From Macrosoma leucophasiata (lineage: Eukaryota > Arthropoda > Insecta > Lepidoptera > Hedylidae): a stretch of 64,000 nt of DNA. Position numbers and translations under genes: made by a program. The stretch lies in contig JAWQUS010000008.1 in assembly GCA_036365455.1 (NCBI GenBank), forward strand, positions 20,753,501 through 20,817,500, written 5' to 3'. Under the pieces are notes generated by a model. That model worked only from the letters and a program-made list of their open reading frames with translations. It was not told where the DNA came from and ran no database searches. Shown one piece after another: positions 55,109 to 64,000 of the stretch. The stretch's first letter is position 1. Each line of letters starts with the position of its first letter.

Positions 55109-56399
55109 GTGGTAGGTATATCCCGTGACGGGGTAGTTTTGTCTTAAGTATGTAGGATTTAACGTGAAAATGACAATGCGTGTAATGAATGAATGAACTG
55201 TGTGAAAATTATGAAATTGTTTGAATCTGAAAGACATACCTATATGTTTATAGGAATATGATAGGCATATGATAGGAATATGTTTGCAAGGAAAAAGTTA
55301 AATAAATAAATAAAAAAAATATTTACTTTATTAGTTGTTCTGTTTCGGTATAATTTTGTAAAAAAGGTTTTGTAAAAAGGTTTTAAGTTTGATTTTACAC
55401 TTTTTGGAGGTGAGATTGAATATGTTAAGAATTTTATTCAATTTGTCATATATATTAGGACCTTGATAACAGTAGAATTGGTGCGAAAAAGAGGTTCTAT
55501 ACACCTCTTATCTTGTACACACTATATCCCATCTACGTCTACTGTAGTCGATTTCAGGGTTATAGTCGATTTCCGAATGTTTTTTTAGGACTGTGTTAAG
55601 TACATATAATTGCCGTACGGTAAGAACTTTGCATCTTTTAATCATTTATCGCCCTTCAGAAGTTCAGATGCCCTGCCTCCAATTAATTGTGGAACTCACA
55701 GTCAGTTTGGACGCAAACGTAAATACACCGTAAAACGTATTACGTAAAACTTTTCTCAGAGAATTAAAGAATAAAAGTTAAGACAAGAAGAAGTCGTATT
55801 CATTGATCCGATATCCATGCTTTTTATTACACCATGCTGACCCTATAGACTGACAGATATTTTGCAATGTAATAAAATAAGTCTTTTAGCTTCCTTTTAC
55901 CTAAATTCAATAAATAAACCTTTTTTAAATAATTTTTAAAAATGAGCTCAATCTGATATCTTAGTTTCTCTTACTCTCACAATGTTTATACTAAAGATAT
56001 GTAATTAATGCGCTCCGATTTTAATATTGTAATGAGTATACCTAATTGTTTTAATTTATACGCTGCTAACAGCGTAACTTCCTGTCAAATTTGAAGTCTC
56101 CCAATTTTATGATGTTCAACTTCCATTTTTATTGCGTTATTATATCCACTTAATAATTATGCGGTATATAGGTAATCAAAAAATCCAAACATTGCGCAGT
56201 ACACATCCATATAGCAAGGACGAAATGATAATCTTATTAATTATTATTCATAATTAAATTATTAACCAACTGTCGAAGAGAAGGGTAATGTTTTTCATAC
56301 GTTTGAATTTATTTCTAAACAATTTGTGATATTTTGAAGCGTGATTTATTGGTGTCGCTGGATTTTGTGTAATTTTAGAAGTGTCAAATTACAGAAGTG
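55109..56399. other. Intronic or intergenic DNA, nothing recognised
   Basis: This is AT-rich sequence without exon signals or repeats seen elsewhere in the window. Confidence 0.35.
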
Positions 56400-56812
56400 T
56401 CATTAATCTTTACCAGATTTCTTTTTTTTTATTGTTATGGCATCGCTATTACGCATATTGCCAGTTTCAAGTAAAACGATATTTCGTATTCGTAATATGT
56501 TCGTAAAAGTCAATCAGAGTCAGTCAGTCAATTTATCAGCCCGTCAGTCACCGTCAGTAGTGACTCTGTCACAGTCAGTAACTCGAGTAAAGCGATGGCT
56601 ACTTTACCAGAAAATTTACAATGAAGTTTTGGAGGCAACCCGAAAGGACGTGTTTTCGCACTGTTATTTTATTTCACTATACACGGGCACTGTAATAAGC
56701 CTATATCAAACAAAATGCCACCAACTTTATTTAAATAACTCAAAAATACACCAAGAAAATGAAATAAAATAAGAGCACACATGTCTTTTTCAAGGTTCCC
56801 GCCAAAACTCTA
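56400..56812. mobile_element. MITE family E, copy 2
   Basis: ATGGCATCGCTATTACGCAT to the right terminus TTCAAGGTTCCCGCCAAAAC. The left terminus seen at 12563 is missing. The CAGTCAGT tract is longer than in copy 1, and the frame MASLLRILPV..SKTIFRIRN is kept for 111 codons, yet shows no domain. Confidence 0.7.
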
Positions 56813-57089
56813 TCAGATTTCTTAAAGTTAGAGAAGAATGTGAAATGTGACAATAACTTTGACTTTAACAAATATCTTGGTGCACCCAGGCTTAGACGGC
56901 ATTGCAAGAAATTTGGCAGCATCTTCCTCACTGCTTTTTGTTATTCACCAAACTTCCTACTTTAAAGCAAGTAATTATGGCTTTATTTACTATCGTATAA
57001 GGTGGCCCGTATGTACCATCGGCCTGTTCCCTGATACTACGTTCAAACTGTAAGTGCCGTTAGACACACAATTATAAACGGCTAGTTTT

Positions 57090-57573
57090 AAAGGAGATGT
57101 TGCGAGCTCGGCTCTGGTTCGTACACGTCCTCAAAAAATGGGTGAATTAAAGAAGAATCCGAAAAAAATACAATTAATTTATTCAAGAATATGTTTTAGA
57201 GTTACAACCACATTTAATTCAAACGATTTTATCATTTTCAACTATGTTAAACATGGCGGCGATACAGCTGACACTTGGGATCAATCGATTTCGATAGTAT
57301 TTAGAAAACATTACTTTTATCTCCAACTACTATAAATCAAAATACAATTTAGAAAATGAAAATGTCAAAATGACATCGCCCGTCATATTCGTCATGTTGG
57401 TTTTGAGTTGCAATTCTAACTGCAAATAATGTTTTGTAACTGCAAACCAAGCTTATATATATATATAAGTGAAAATATGCAGTAAAAAACGTTTTTATAT
57501 TGATTTTGCCTGTTCAATGATATTGTGTACAATACATGGCCGGAGGTCCATACATTTTTGCAACATCTCCTTT
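57090..57573. repeat. Possible inverted-end element (AAAGGAGATGTTGC)
   Basis: AAAGGAGATGTTGC at 57090-57103 and its exact inverse at 57560-57573 bound about 484 bp. The arms are short and no second copy is seen, so this is only a candidate. Confidence 0.35.
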
Positions 57574-57597
57574 GCAATCATTTTAAATATATTTTTT

Positions 57598-57917
57598 TAA
57601 CGTAACTTCACGCCTGTTATCTTCGAAGGGGTAGGCAGAGGTAAATGCATGCTTTCAAGCATACATGCTGAAACTCACGATTCACCAGTTACGTTTTTGG
57701 CCCATGTAACAGGACTAACAGGTGGCGAGTGGCGAGCCTGTTGACATCTCCGGGTACATTACCAAACTGCGAGGTACTGAAAATGGAAAAATCCCAATAG
57801 AACCAGAGATAAAGGACTTTACACCATTATCTCTGATAACCTCCTACCCGGGAATCGAACCCAGGACCTCAGCGTAGTAGTAGTGGCCTGCTACCACTAG
57901 GCTACCGAGGCAGTTAT
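57598..57917 (-). mobile_element. SINE-B copy
   Basis: Antisense copy from CGTAACTTCACGCCTG to CTACCGAGGCAGTT, with a local duplication (GTGGCGAGTGGCGAGCC). T-rich flanks (TATATTTTTTTAA and TATATTTTTTAA) suggest a target duplication of about 12 bp. Confidence 0.82.
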
Positions 57918-58317
57918 TATATTTTTTAATCTGTTTTGAATTATGCTTAAAAAAATTTGAAATGCACATTAGACATTATGTCTAAAAGTTGCATATTGAG
58001 CTCCTCAATGAACTAGGTACGAGTATTATTTTTATGTAAATATGACAGACAGTTGTACCAGTGATGTCATGGGGATCCCGTTTTGTTATTTGAATTCCAA
58101 ATCCAAGTGGATATAATGTTAACAGTACAGATTTTGTGCAGGATGATGGCAATGACCTTAGTCAAGTATTTTCTATATCCTTAAAACCTACGAATTTAGA
58201 ATGTGGCACCTCGACCACTTCAGCTTGCAAGCATACACAAATTAATGAATATGTACTACCTACCTACCTACTCGGTGTGTTCAACAAGAATTATGATGTG
58301 TTACTAATACATAAATT

Positions 58318-58570
58318 TCGATTCCCGGGTAGGGGGTTATCAGAGATGATGGTGGCCTTTATCTCTGGATCTATTGGGCTTTTTCTATTTTCTGGGAATG
58401 TCCCAGTACCTCGAAGTTTGGTAATGTGCCCGGAGATGTCAACAGGCTCGCCACCTGTTACATGGGCCAAAACGTATCCGGCGAATGGTTGGTGTTTGTA
58501 TGTATGCTTGAATGCATGCATTTACCTCTGCCTACCCGTTCGGGGATTACAGGCATGAAGTTACGTTACT
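58318..58570 (+). mobile_element. 5'-truncated SINE-B copy
   Basis: Starts within box B at GATTCCCGGGTAGGGGG and runs to the tail CTCTGCCTACCCGTTCGGGG..GCATGAAGTTACGTT. Box A is absent. Confidence 0.8.
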
Positions 58571-58916
58571 AAAATACATTTAAGTATATCTATGATCTGA
58601 TGTGAGTTTTTTAAAGCGCACATCAGATCATACGTAACTTTTTCACAAAAAATGTGAGCACATTAATGAGAAACTGAAAAGGGAACAAAAATTAAAGCTA
58701 TAGCTATACTGATGTAACTTACTGATTTGGAGTCGACACCAAACAGTGTTCAGTTTCTTATTTCAACAGTTATTTTTTTTGTAAAAAGTTATTATTTTTG
58801 AATGTTTTATGCTCTAATTCTCTTAATTTCGAAATATAATAAGTAATGCGATGTGTTTACTATACGCTAATCACGTCACGTCACCGAGATCCGACACTAC
58901 CACCACTAGTATAATC

Positions 58917-59260
58917 TATACATCTATACAAATAAATAAAATTGGAGTGTCTGTTTGTTTGTAAAACAAAAATAACCGCTTTTTACTAAATGCATGTGTA
59001 TGTATACACGGTACATATACCAAAACAACATTTTTTACAATTTTTGTTTGTCTGTCTGTCTGTCTGTCTGTTTGGGGGGGCTAATCTTGCGAACGGCTAG
59101 ACCGATTTTGACGGGACTTTCACTGGCAGATAGCTGATGTAATAAGAAGTAACTTAGGCTACTTTTATATTAGCTGCGCCTACGACTTCGTACGGGTAGA
59201 TACTGAACACAGAACAATCATGTTATCTCACGCGGGCGAAGTTGCGGGCGCAGTAAACAA
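58917..59260. repeat. Dispersed repeat with TGTC run and CGAAGTTGCGGGC end
   Basis: GGAGTGTCTGTTTG, a (TCTG)n run at 59048-59072, GCGAACGGCTAGACCGATTT and finally CACGCGGGCGAAGTTGCGGG. This is a familiar lepidopteran repeat layout; related debris is at 9290-9420, 32820-33060 and 44880-45060. Confidence 0.55.
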
Positions 59261-59267
59261 ATATATA

Positions 59268-59345
59268 AGGTTGGGGAAAAAGTTTCTTCGCATTTTTTAA
59301 GATAATTCAGAACATTTTTTAATATAGTTTATTTAAATTTAACGT
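59268..59345. mobile_element. Solo mariner end
   Basis: AAGGTTGGGGAAAAAGTTTC through TTTATTTAAATTTAAC matches 25671-25750 of the mariner derivative almost base for base. The rest is missing. Confidence 0.75.
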
Positions 59346-59927
59346 AAATAAAAAACGTAAGTAAAAGTCATTCAAAAGCGAGAGAGGAATTCGAGCGAGA
59401 GAGATTCAAAGCGAGACAGAAGAAGTCTCGCTTCGAATCTCGGGTCGAACTTGGTGTTCGATCACCTCAACTTACTCCGGCCAGTGGTTTATACTGTACG
59501 GAGTCAGTTGAAATTTCGCGTAGTTAGGACGTGATAGGTACCCACCTCTCACTCTCTACAGAGTACATAAGAAACCGGTCAAGTGCGTATCGGGCCACGC
59601 GCAGTGTAGGGTTCCGTAGCTACAGAGTAAGAGGTGTAATGAAAAAATAATTTATATTTTCTATGGACTTGTTCGAAATTTTCGAGTAAAATACATTTGG
59701 TCGACTATTACTCGCAAACTTGCAAGGTAAGGTAAAGGTTGCTTATAAGTCACGAACAGTTACCTAAATCGTAAAATGATGTTCGAACACCCATAATATT
59801 TTTAAAAGACCTATCCAAAGATACACATTATCTGTTATCGTGATCCCACATTATATGGAAATCGAAAATAAAAAAATATCGGCGCGATACAAGTACCCTA
59901 AATTTTTTTTTTCATGTTTTCATTTTA

Positions 59928-61239
59928 AGTGTATGGGAAAGTCTTAGAAAGAAGAATGAAAGAGAAGTCCGACGGGTTGTTGTGGGATGCACAGGGTGGT
60001 TTCAGAACTGGAAGAGGATGTATGGATCAAGTTTTCTCCCTCCGCAACATCGTAGAGAAGCATCTTGCTGTGAGCCAGAAGGTTTTCTGCGGTTTTGTGG
60101 ATTTGGAGAAGGCGTTTGATAAGGTATTACGAAAGGAGCTGTGGGACATTTTGCCAGAGTATGGTATTGATGGCAGTCTGCTCCGTGCAATACAGTCCAC
60201 GTATGTGGGCTGTCAAGCATGTGTGCGGGTAGATGGTAACATGTCACCCTGGTTTGATGTTAACATCGGTGTCAAACAGGGTTGCGTGCTTTCGTCTAGG
60301 CTGTTTATTATATATCTGGACAAATGCCTCCAGAGGGTGAAGTTGATGGATGTGGGAGTGCGTATGGGTGACTTAGTGGTGAACTGTCTGCTTTACGCAG
60401 ATGATGCGGTAATTGTTAGCTCTACACCATCTGGGCTACAAGCACTAGTCACAGTCATGAAAGAGGATTGTATGGAGAAAGGCTTACAATTGAATGTGGA
60501 TAAAACTAAAGTATTAGTATTTGAAAGAGATGAACAGAGAACAAATGCAAGGGTAGTAGTAGATGATGCAGTGTTAGAACAGGTTGATGAAATTGTATAT
60601 CTTGGATGTGCTTTTAGCAAGGATGGTAGGTACACCACTGACATAGAAAGAAGAGTGCTTGCTGGGAATTGCGTGAATGGAGCGTTGGGTAAGCTGCTAG
60701 AATCGAAACATCTCAGCCAGCGGGCTCGACTAGCCGTACATAATGCTGTACTTACTCCAACGCTTTTATATGGAAGCGAGAGCTGGGTATGCAGGAAAGA
60801 GCATGAAAGTAAGTTGAACGCGGTCGAGATGAGATCTTTGCGCAAGATCTGCGGTGTATCACTCACCGATCGCGTTCGTAATGAAGATGTAAGAAAGAGA
60901 CTTTGTGTGAATGATAGTATCGGTGTAAAAATGAAAAAAGGCATGCTCCGATGGTTCGGGCATATAGAAAGAATGTCGAATGAGCGAATGACTAAACAGA
61001 TATACAATGCGAATGTGGATGGTTGCAGAGGCCCAGGAAGACCAAGGCTGACCTACCATGACCAAATAGGTCGAGTTCTGTCTGATGGTGGGGTCAAAAG
61101 TCTTAGGAATCGGCGTGCATGTATGAAGAGAATGATGAAGGTAGACGAGGCACGAGAGGTTTGTCAGAACCGGGATATCTGGCGCTCTACACTCTCTGCC
61201 TACCCCGTTAGGGACCTGGCGTGAAGATACATACATACA
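59928..61239 (+). mobile_element. 5'-truncated LINE (non-LTR retrotransposon)
   Basis: The copy begins inside the reverse transcriptase domain and ends 15 nt after the stop codon with AGATACATACATACATT. Its 3' end is defined independently by the truncated copies at 8985-9122 and 33708-33797. There is no poly(A) tail; instead an ATAC/ATACA-type run closes it. Confidence 0.85.
59929..61224 (+). CDS. Reverse transcriptase C-terminal part of a LINE, open but 5'-truncated
   Basis: 431 codons with no stop; the first codon is GTG at the truncation point, so no true start exists and the endonuclease and first polymerase motifs are missing. Visible motifs: QGGFRTGRG (22-30), FVDLEKAFDKV (56-66, first catalytic Asp), GVKQGCVLS (114-122) and the YADD catalytic box (156-159). 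Then come the thumb-like region, GYGSESW-type YGSESWVCR, LRWFGHIERM and GCRGPGRPRLTYHDQ. Translation ends SAYPVRDLA directly at the element's tail, so there is practically no 3' UTR. The clade is not certain; it resembles RTE/CR1-like insect elements. The open frame suggests a fairly recent insertion. Confidence 0.88.
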   Translation: MYGKVLERRMKEKSDGLLWDAQGGFRTGRGCMDQVFSLRNIVEKHLAVSQKVFCGFVDLEKAFDKVLRKELWDILPEYGIDGSLLRAIQSTYVGCQACVRVDGNMSPWFDVNIGVKQGCVLSSRLFIIYLDKCLQRVKLMDVGVRMGDLVVNCLLYADDAVIVSSTPSGLQALVTVMKEDCMEKGLQLNVDKTKVLVFERDEQRTNARVVVDDAVLEQVDEIVYLGCAFSKDGRYTTDIERRVLAGNCVNGALGKLLESKHLSQRARLAVHNAVLTPTLLYGSESWVCRKEHESKLNAVEMRSLRKICGVSLTDRVRNEDVRKRLCVNDSIGVKMKKGMLRWFGHIERMSNERMTKQIYNANVDGCRGPGRPRLTYHDQIGRVLSDGGVKSLRNRRACMKRMMKVDEAREVCQNRDIWRSTLSAYPVRDLA

Positions 61240-61395
61240 TTCATTCTACCACTTTGTCGGCGTGATTAAGGTGTATACTTGTGCCAAATTTCAAGTCTCT
61301 AGTAACAACAGTTTTTGCGCTAACGCGCAGACAGACAAACAGACGGACATGGCGAAACTATAAGAGTTCCTTGTTTACTACGGAACCTTAAAAAG

Positions 61396-61779
61396 GTTAG
61401 CCTTTTTGACAAAAATGGAGTCGATGCTCCATAAAAACAATCTATAAGTGAATCAGTTTTGCGTCGTACGACAATAGACCGTGTTCACCAACCGTGGTGG
61501 ACCAGGGTGTGAATTGAACCAAGCGTTTATTCTGGCGGAAGTGCACAGGTCCATTGTAAGTGGCAACGCTCACGCGATATGAAAGGCAGATAATGAAAAA
61601 CTATTGTTTTGTTGGGCTATATCTCCTTGGTTATACCGAATGTGAGAATTGTAATCAATTTCAAGGGAAGACGAGAAATCGGGCAAATAAGAATTGTGAT
61701 ACGTAATGTATTCTTTACTTTTAACTGTTCACATCTGTCCAACATCTTCGTTGGTAAAGTAAAGTAGCCATCGCTTTAC
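61396..61779. other. Unassigned sequence
   Basis: No feature is recognised; a small T-rich stretch precedes the MITE E fragment. Confidence 0.35.
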
Positions 61780-61918
61780 TCGAATTACTGATTGTGACTC
61801 TGACTGACGAACTGATAAATTGACTGACTGACTCTGACTTTTACGCTACTTATTACGAATACGAAATATCGTTTTACTTAACGCTGGCAATATGCTTATA
61901 GCGATGCCATAACTTAAA
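61780..61918. repeat. MITE family E interior, inverted fragment
   Basis: CATCGCTTTACTCGAATTAC, the GACTGACTGACTCTGACTTT run, and ACGAAATATCGTTTTACTTA to ATAGCGATGCCATAAC are the inverse of 12630-12775. Both termini are absent. Confidence 0.7.
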
Positions 61919-62237
61919 AAAACATCTTCGTTTGCATCAATAATCCAACTCTAAATAAAGTATATGATTCATACCGTATCCTATTTTGATATGAACTAGG
62001 GAAGTACTAATAATTCGATATCGATAAAAAAAGAATAAGTCACTATAAATTATTTAAATAAAGAACTATCAATCTCGGAAGCTGTGTGTACGCATTATTT
62101 TAAAATTATAAACAACATACGTCCATATATTTCTTTGATGGAGAGAATGAAAGAGAACCAGCTTGGTGCAAATCACAAAATACATTAGTGATACCTTCTT
62201 CTTCTGTTTCGTGTCACTCGTGTCAGAGTGGTCGTGG

Positions 62238-62430
62238 TCACGTTGAGGCGTCCGCGTTGGTGTTGGAGGCAGACACAGCTCTCTTCACGATCTCCCGCCA
62301 TCTTCCTCGGTTTGTGGACTGTCTAGCGCAGTCTGACACACGGTTTCCCATTGCGGATTTCACTTCGTCAGTCCAGCGCATAGGTGATCGGGTTCCCTTC
62401 ACTTTTCCCTGTACGACCAGTCGTTCTATA
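62238..62430 (-). pseudogene. Fossil LINE C-terminus
   Basis: The - strand reads KGTRSPMRWTDEVKSAMGNR and, later, NRGRWREIVKRAV. This fits the RP..RW.DDV....G......A..R..WR motif common to the C-termini of non-LTR polymerases. Upstream homology is lost; no catalytic region remains. Confidence 0.45.
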
Positions 62431-62519
62431 CCTACTTCTACGAATAACAGGCGGGAACTATTGCAGAAACATCTGCTTTCACTTAGTAGTAGCACGGGAT
62501 AATTCCAGATACGGTCAAC

Positions 62520-63780
62520 GGTTATGTAAGTATCGGGAATGAAATGTCAATTGCAAAGCGAGTTAGAAGGGTGGTCGCACGCGCAGGTCACAAGGGGCAC
62601 AGACAACGTTACGTTGTCTACACAAAGGTGCTGTTTGCGTAACTCAAGGAGGCCCATTTCACGTTTACTTTAAATTAAAAATATCTATGAACTTTTTCTG
62701 GCTTATTACGGATTGTAGACACGACTATTGCTCAATATCTGATTTATATCGATTTAAATCAATGAATTAGAAACTACGATGAAAATAATTACCTATTTTT
62801 AATTGTATTAAAAGTAATTGTTTTTCTCAATAATGGTTAGTGTTAGGAAAACATATGTGAGGACAATTTTTGTAGATAATTGCATGATCTCCAATTTTTG
62901 GCCGATATATTGTATCATAAAACTAACCGTTTCGCTGAAAAATTCTAAAACCCATTTTTCAACCTTTGACCTTGAATAAAAGTTTTTGCAGACATGGCAT
63001 CGATGAGGATTTTTCACAATTTTATAACAATAGTGTCCCTGAAATCTATGCAAATTTTTGCAGCTTTTTAAGCAGCTTTCTGGGAATTAATGCAAGTTTA
63101 CCCCTATTTTTCGGCTAAATTGACCGGACTATAAGCATCGCGTGAATTTGCGTGGATGCGACACGCTACTTTATAGTACCACATAGTACTCTGTACTCTA
63201 GGATCTTAGGATAATAGGGAAATTATTGTAAAAAAAGCGATGCTGACTTATTATTTGTGATGAAAAATTAATTTTATTAAGAAAAAGGACAATACTTATT
63301 TTAAAACAAAACAGAACAATTGTTTTATATTATTTCGCATTAACACATGCTTTTCTTTAAATAAAAAAAACAGAACAAACCAAGTAGTTTAACTTTTTGT
63401 ATTGGTCATATTCCATATTGAGCAAGCGATTAAATAACGATTTTTTAAAGTAGGTACTAACAGTTTTCTAATTAGTAAAATTTTTTGAACAAAAAAAGTC
63501 TTAAAATAAAAAAAAATACATTAAAATAACAAATATTTTGTATAAAGTTATGATTTACTAACCCATAAAGTAACAGATGCGTAGAAGTTGGCTTGAAGAG
63601 GCAATGCCAAAGTGAACGTTAGATACAACCTTTTTTTACTTCAGATACTATTTCATTAAAGATTTCTTAATAACGCTTTATTCGCCGCTGCAAAGGCCTA
63701 TTAACAATGGTACATCCGTCAATCAGTAGGTCATTCGATAAGTTGCACAATTCTTCGCAAAATTTACAGCCACTTATAAT
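62520..63780. other. AT-rich DNA, mostly unassigned
   Basis: A short repeat at 63320-63360 (TTATTTCGCATTAACACATG) is the inverse of 14390-14430. No exon of the orphan gene is recognisable here. Confidence 0.35.
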
Positions 63781-63785
63781 TTTAA

Positions 63786-63902
63786 TGGACCGACGACCTG
63801 GTGAAGGTCGCGGGCAATCGCTGGATGGGGGCGGCCCAGGACCGTTCATTGTGGCATTCTTTAGGGAAGGGCTTTGTTCAGCAGTGGACGTCTTTTGGCT
63901 GA
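63786..63902 (+). pseudogene. Fossil LINE C-terminus (VQQWTSFG end)
   Basis: The frame reads WTDDLVKVAGNRWMGAAQDR, then SLWHSLGKGFVQQWTSFG and a stop, without interruption for 38 codons. This is the characteristic end of a widespread insect endonuclease-reverse transcriptase retroelement. The preceding sequence does not match, so the copy is 5'-truncated or decayed. It is distinct from the LINE at 59928. Confidence 0.65.
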
Positions 63903-64000
63903 AATTATGATATAAGTTTAATAAATCTTGCTTGCCTTGATTAGATCCATACGATTATAATTACGATGGATGTGAACTGCCTGATGGAATAGAGGCTGCA

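Larger units (their letters stand above)
59575..61395. mobile_element. Dispersed DNA repeat split by the LINE insertion
   Basis: The left part starts CCGGTCAAGTGCGTATCGGG and GTAGGGTTCCGTAGC. The right part (61240-61395) has CACTTTGTCGGCGTGATTAA, CAGACAGACAAACAGACGG and ACTACGGAACCTTAAAAA. Together they form one repeat of a layout common in Lepidoptera, with the LINE 59928-61239 inserted. TTCATTTTA (59919-59927) and TTCATTCTA (61240-61248) are the likely target duplication. Confidence 0.65.

Noticed and set aside
59929..61224. Long open frame as a host gene
   Set aside because: It carries reverse transcriptase motifs, starts with GTG at a truncation point, and is bordered by a target duplication.
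60393..61236. Frames of 204 and 125 codons on the - strand
   Set aside because: They are antisense shadows of the reverse transcriptase.
62188..62502. 104-codon + strand frame
   Set aside because: It is antisense to the LINE fossil on the - strand, whose motifs explain the open frame.
1..64000. CRISPR arrays, bacterial operons or viral genomes
   Set aside because: No regularly spaced identical repeats, no operon-like gene packing and no viral proteins were seen; the context is an insect nuclear genome.

Overview
This window is AT-rich nuclear DNA of an insect, almost certainly a moth or butterfly. Genes are split by long introns. Repeat families typical of lepidopteran genomes are dense, short TTAGG-type telomeric units occur inside an intron, and the recognisable proteins are animal proteins. 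Nothing looks bacterial, viral or plasmid-borne.

Three host genes are supported. (1) On the + strand, 397-5680 holds the last six coding exons of a CSPG4/NG2-family transmembrane proteoglycan, the kon-tiki type: CSPG repeats, one membrane helix and a C-terminal QYWV PDZ ligand. Its 5' part lies before the window. (2) On the - strand, 28766-19613 is a complete six-exon, 337-residue CRAL-TRIO lipid-transfer protein. All splice phases close. A possible non-coding first exon lies about 10.6 kb upstream, near 39290-39380. (3) On the + strand, 53205-53404 is a convincing first coding exon of an unidentified protein, behind an Inr + DPE core promoter at 53096-53129. Its remaining exons lie beyond the window or were not found.

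The rest is a graveyard of mobile elements with clear internal relationships. SINE-A is a retroposon with an A-rich tail (at least ten copies or fragments). SINE-B is a tRNA-derived SINE (about nine copies, several with perfect target duplications). One 5S-rRNA-headed SINE and another tRNA-headed SINE are present. A non-LTR retrotransposon (LINE) is represented by a 1.3 kb open reverse-transcriptase segment at 59928-61239 and by several 5'-truncated tails. DNA elements include foldback MITE families, a mariner deletion derivative, a hAT-type element with an 8-bp target duplication, and a 2.35 kb element with inverted ends and repeated GTGAGGGAATGA motifs.

The most interesting signals are these. 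SINE-B and the LINE share a 3' tail, implying parasite and driver in one locus, and the LINE tail is still protein-coding. LINE copies at 8985 and 33708 carry 13-bp and 12-bp target duplications. Several near-perfect short palindromes with 1-6 nt loops look like inverted template-switch events. I found no convincing evidence of a wholly new multi-gene system.
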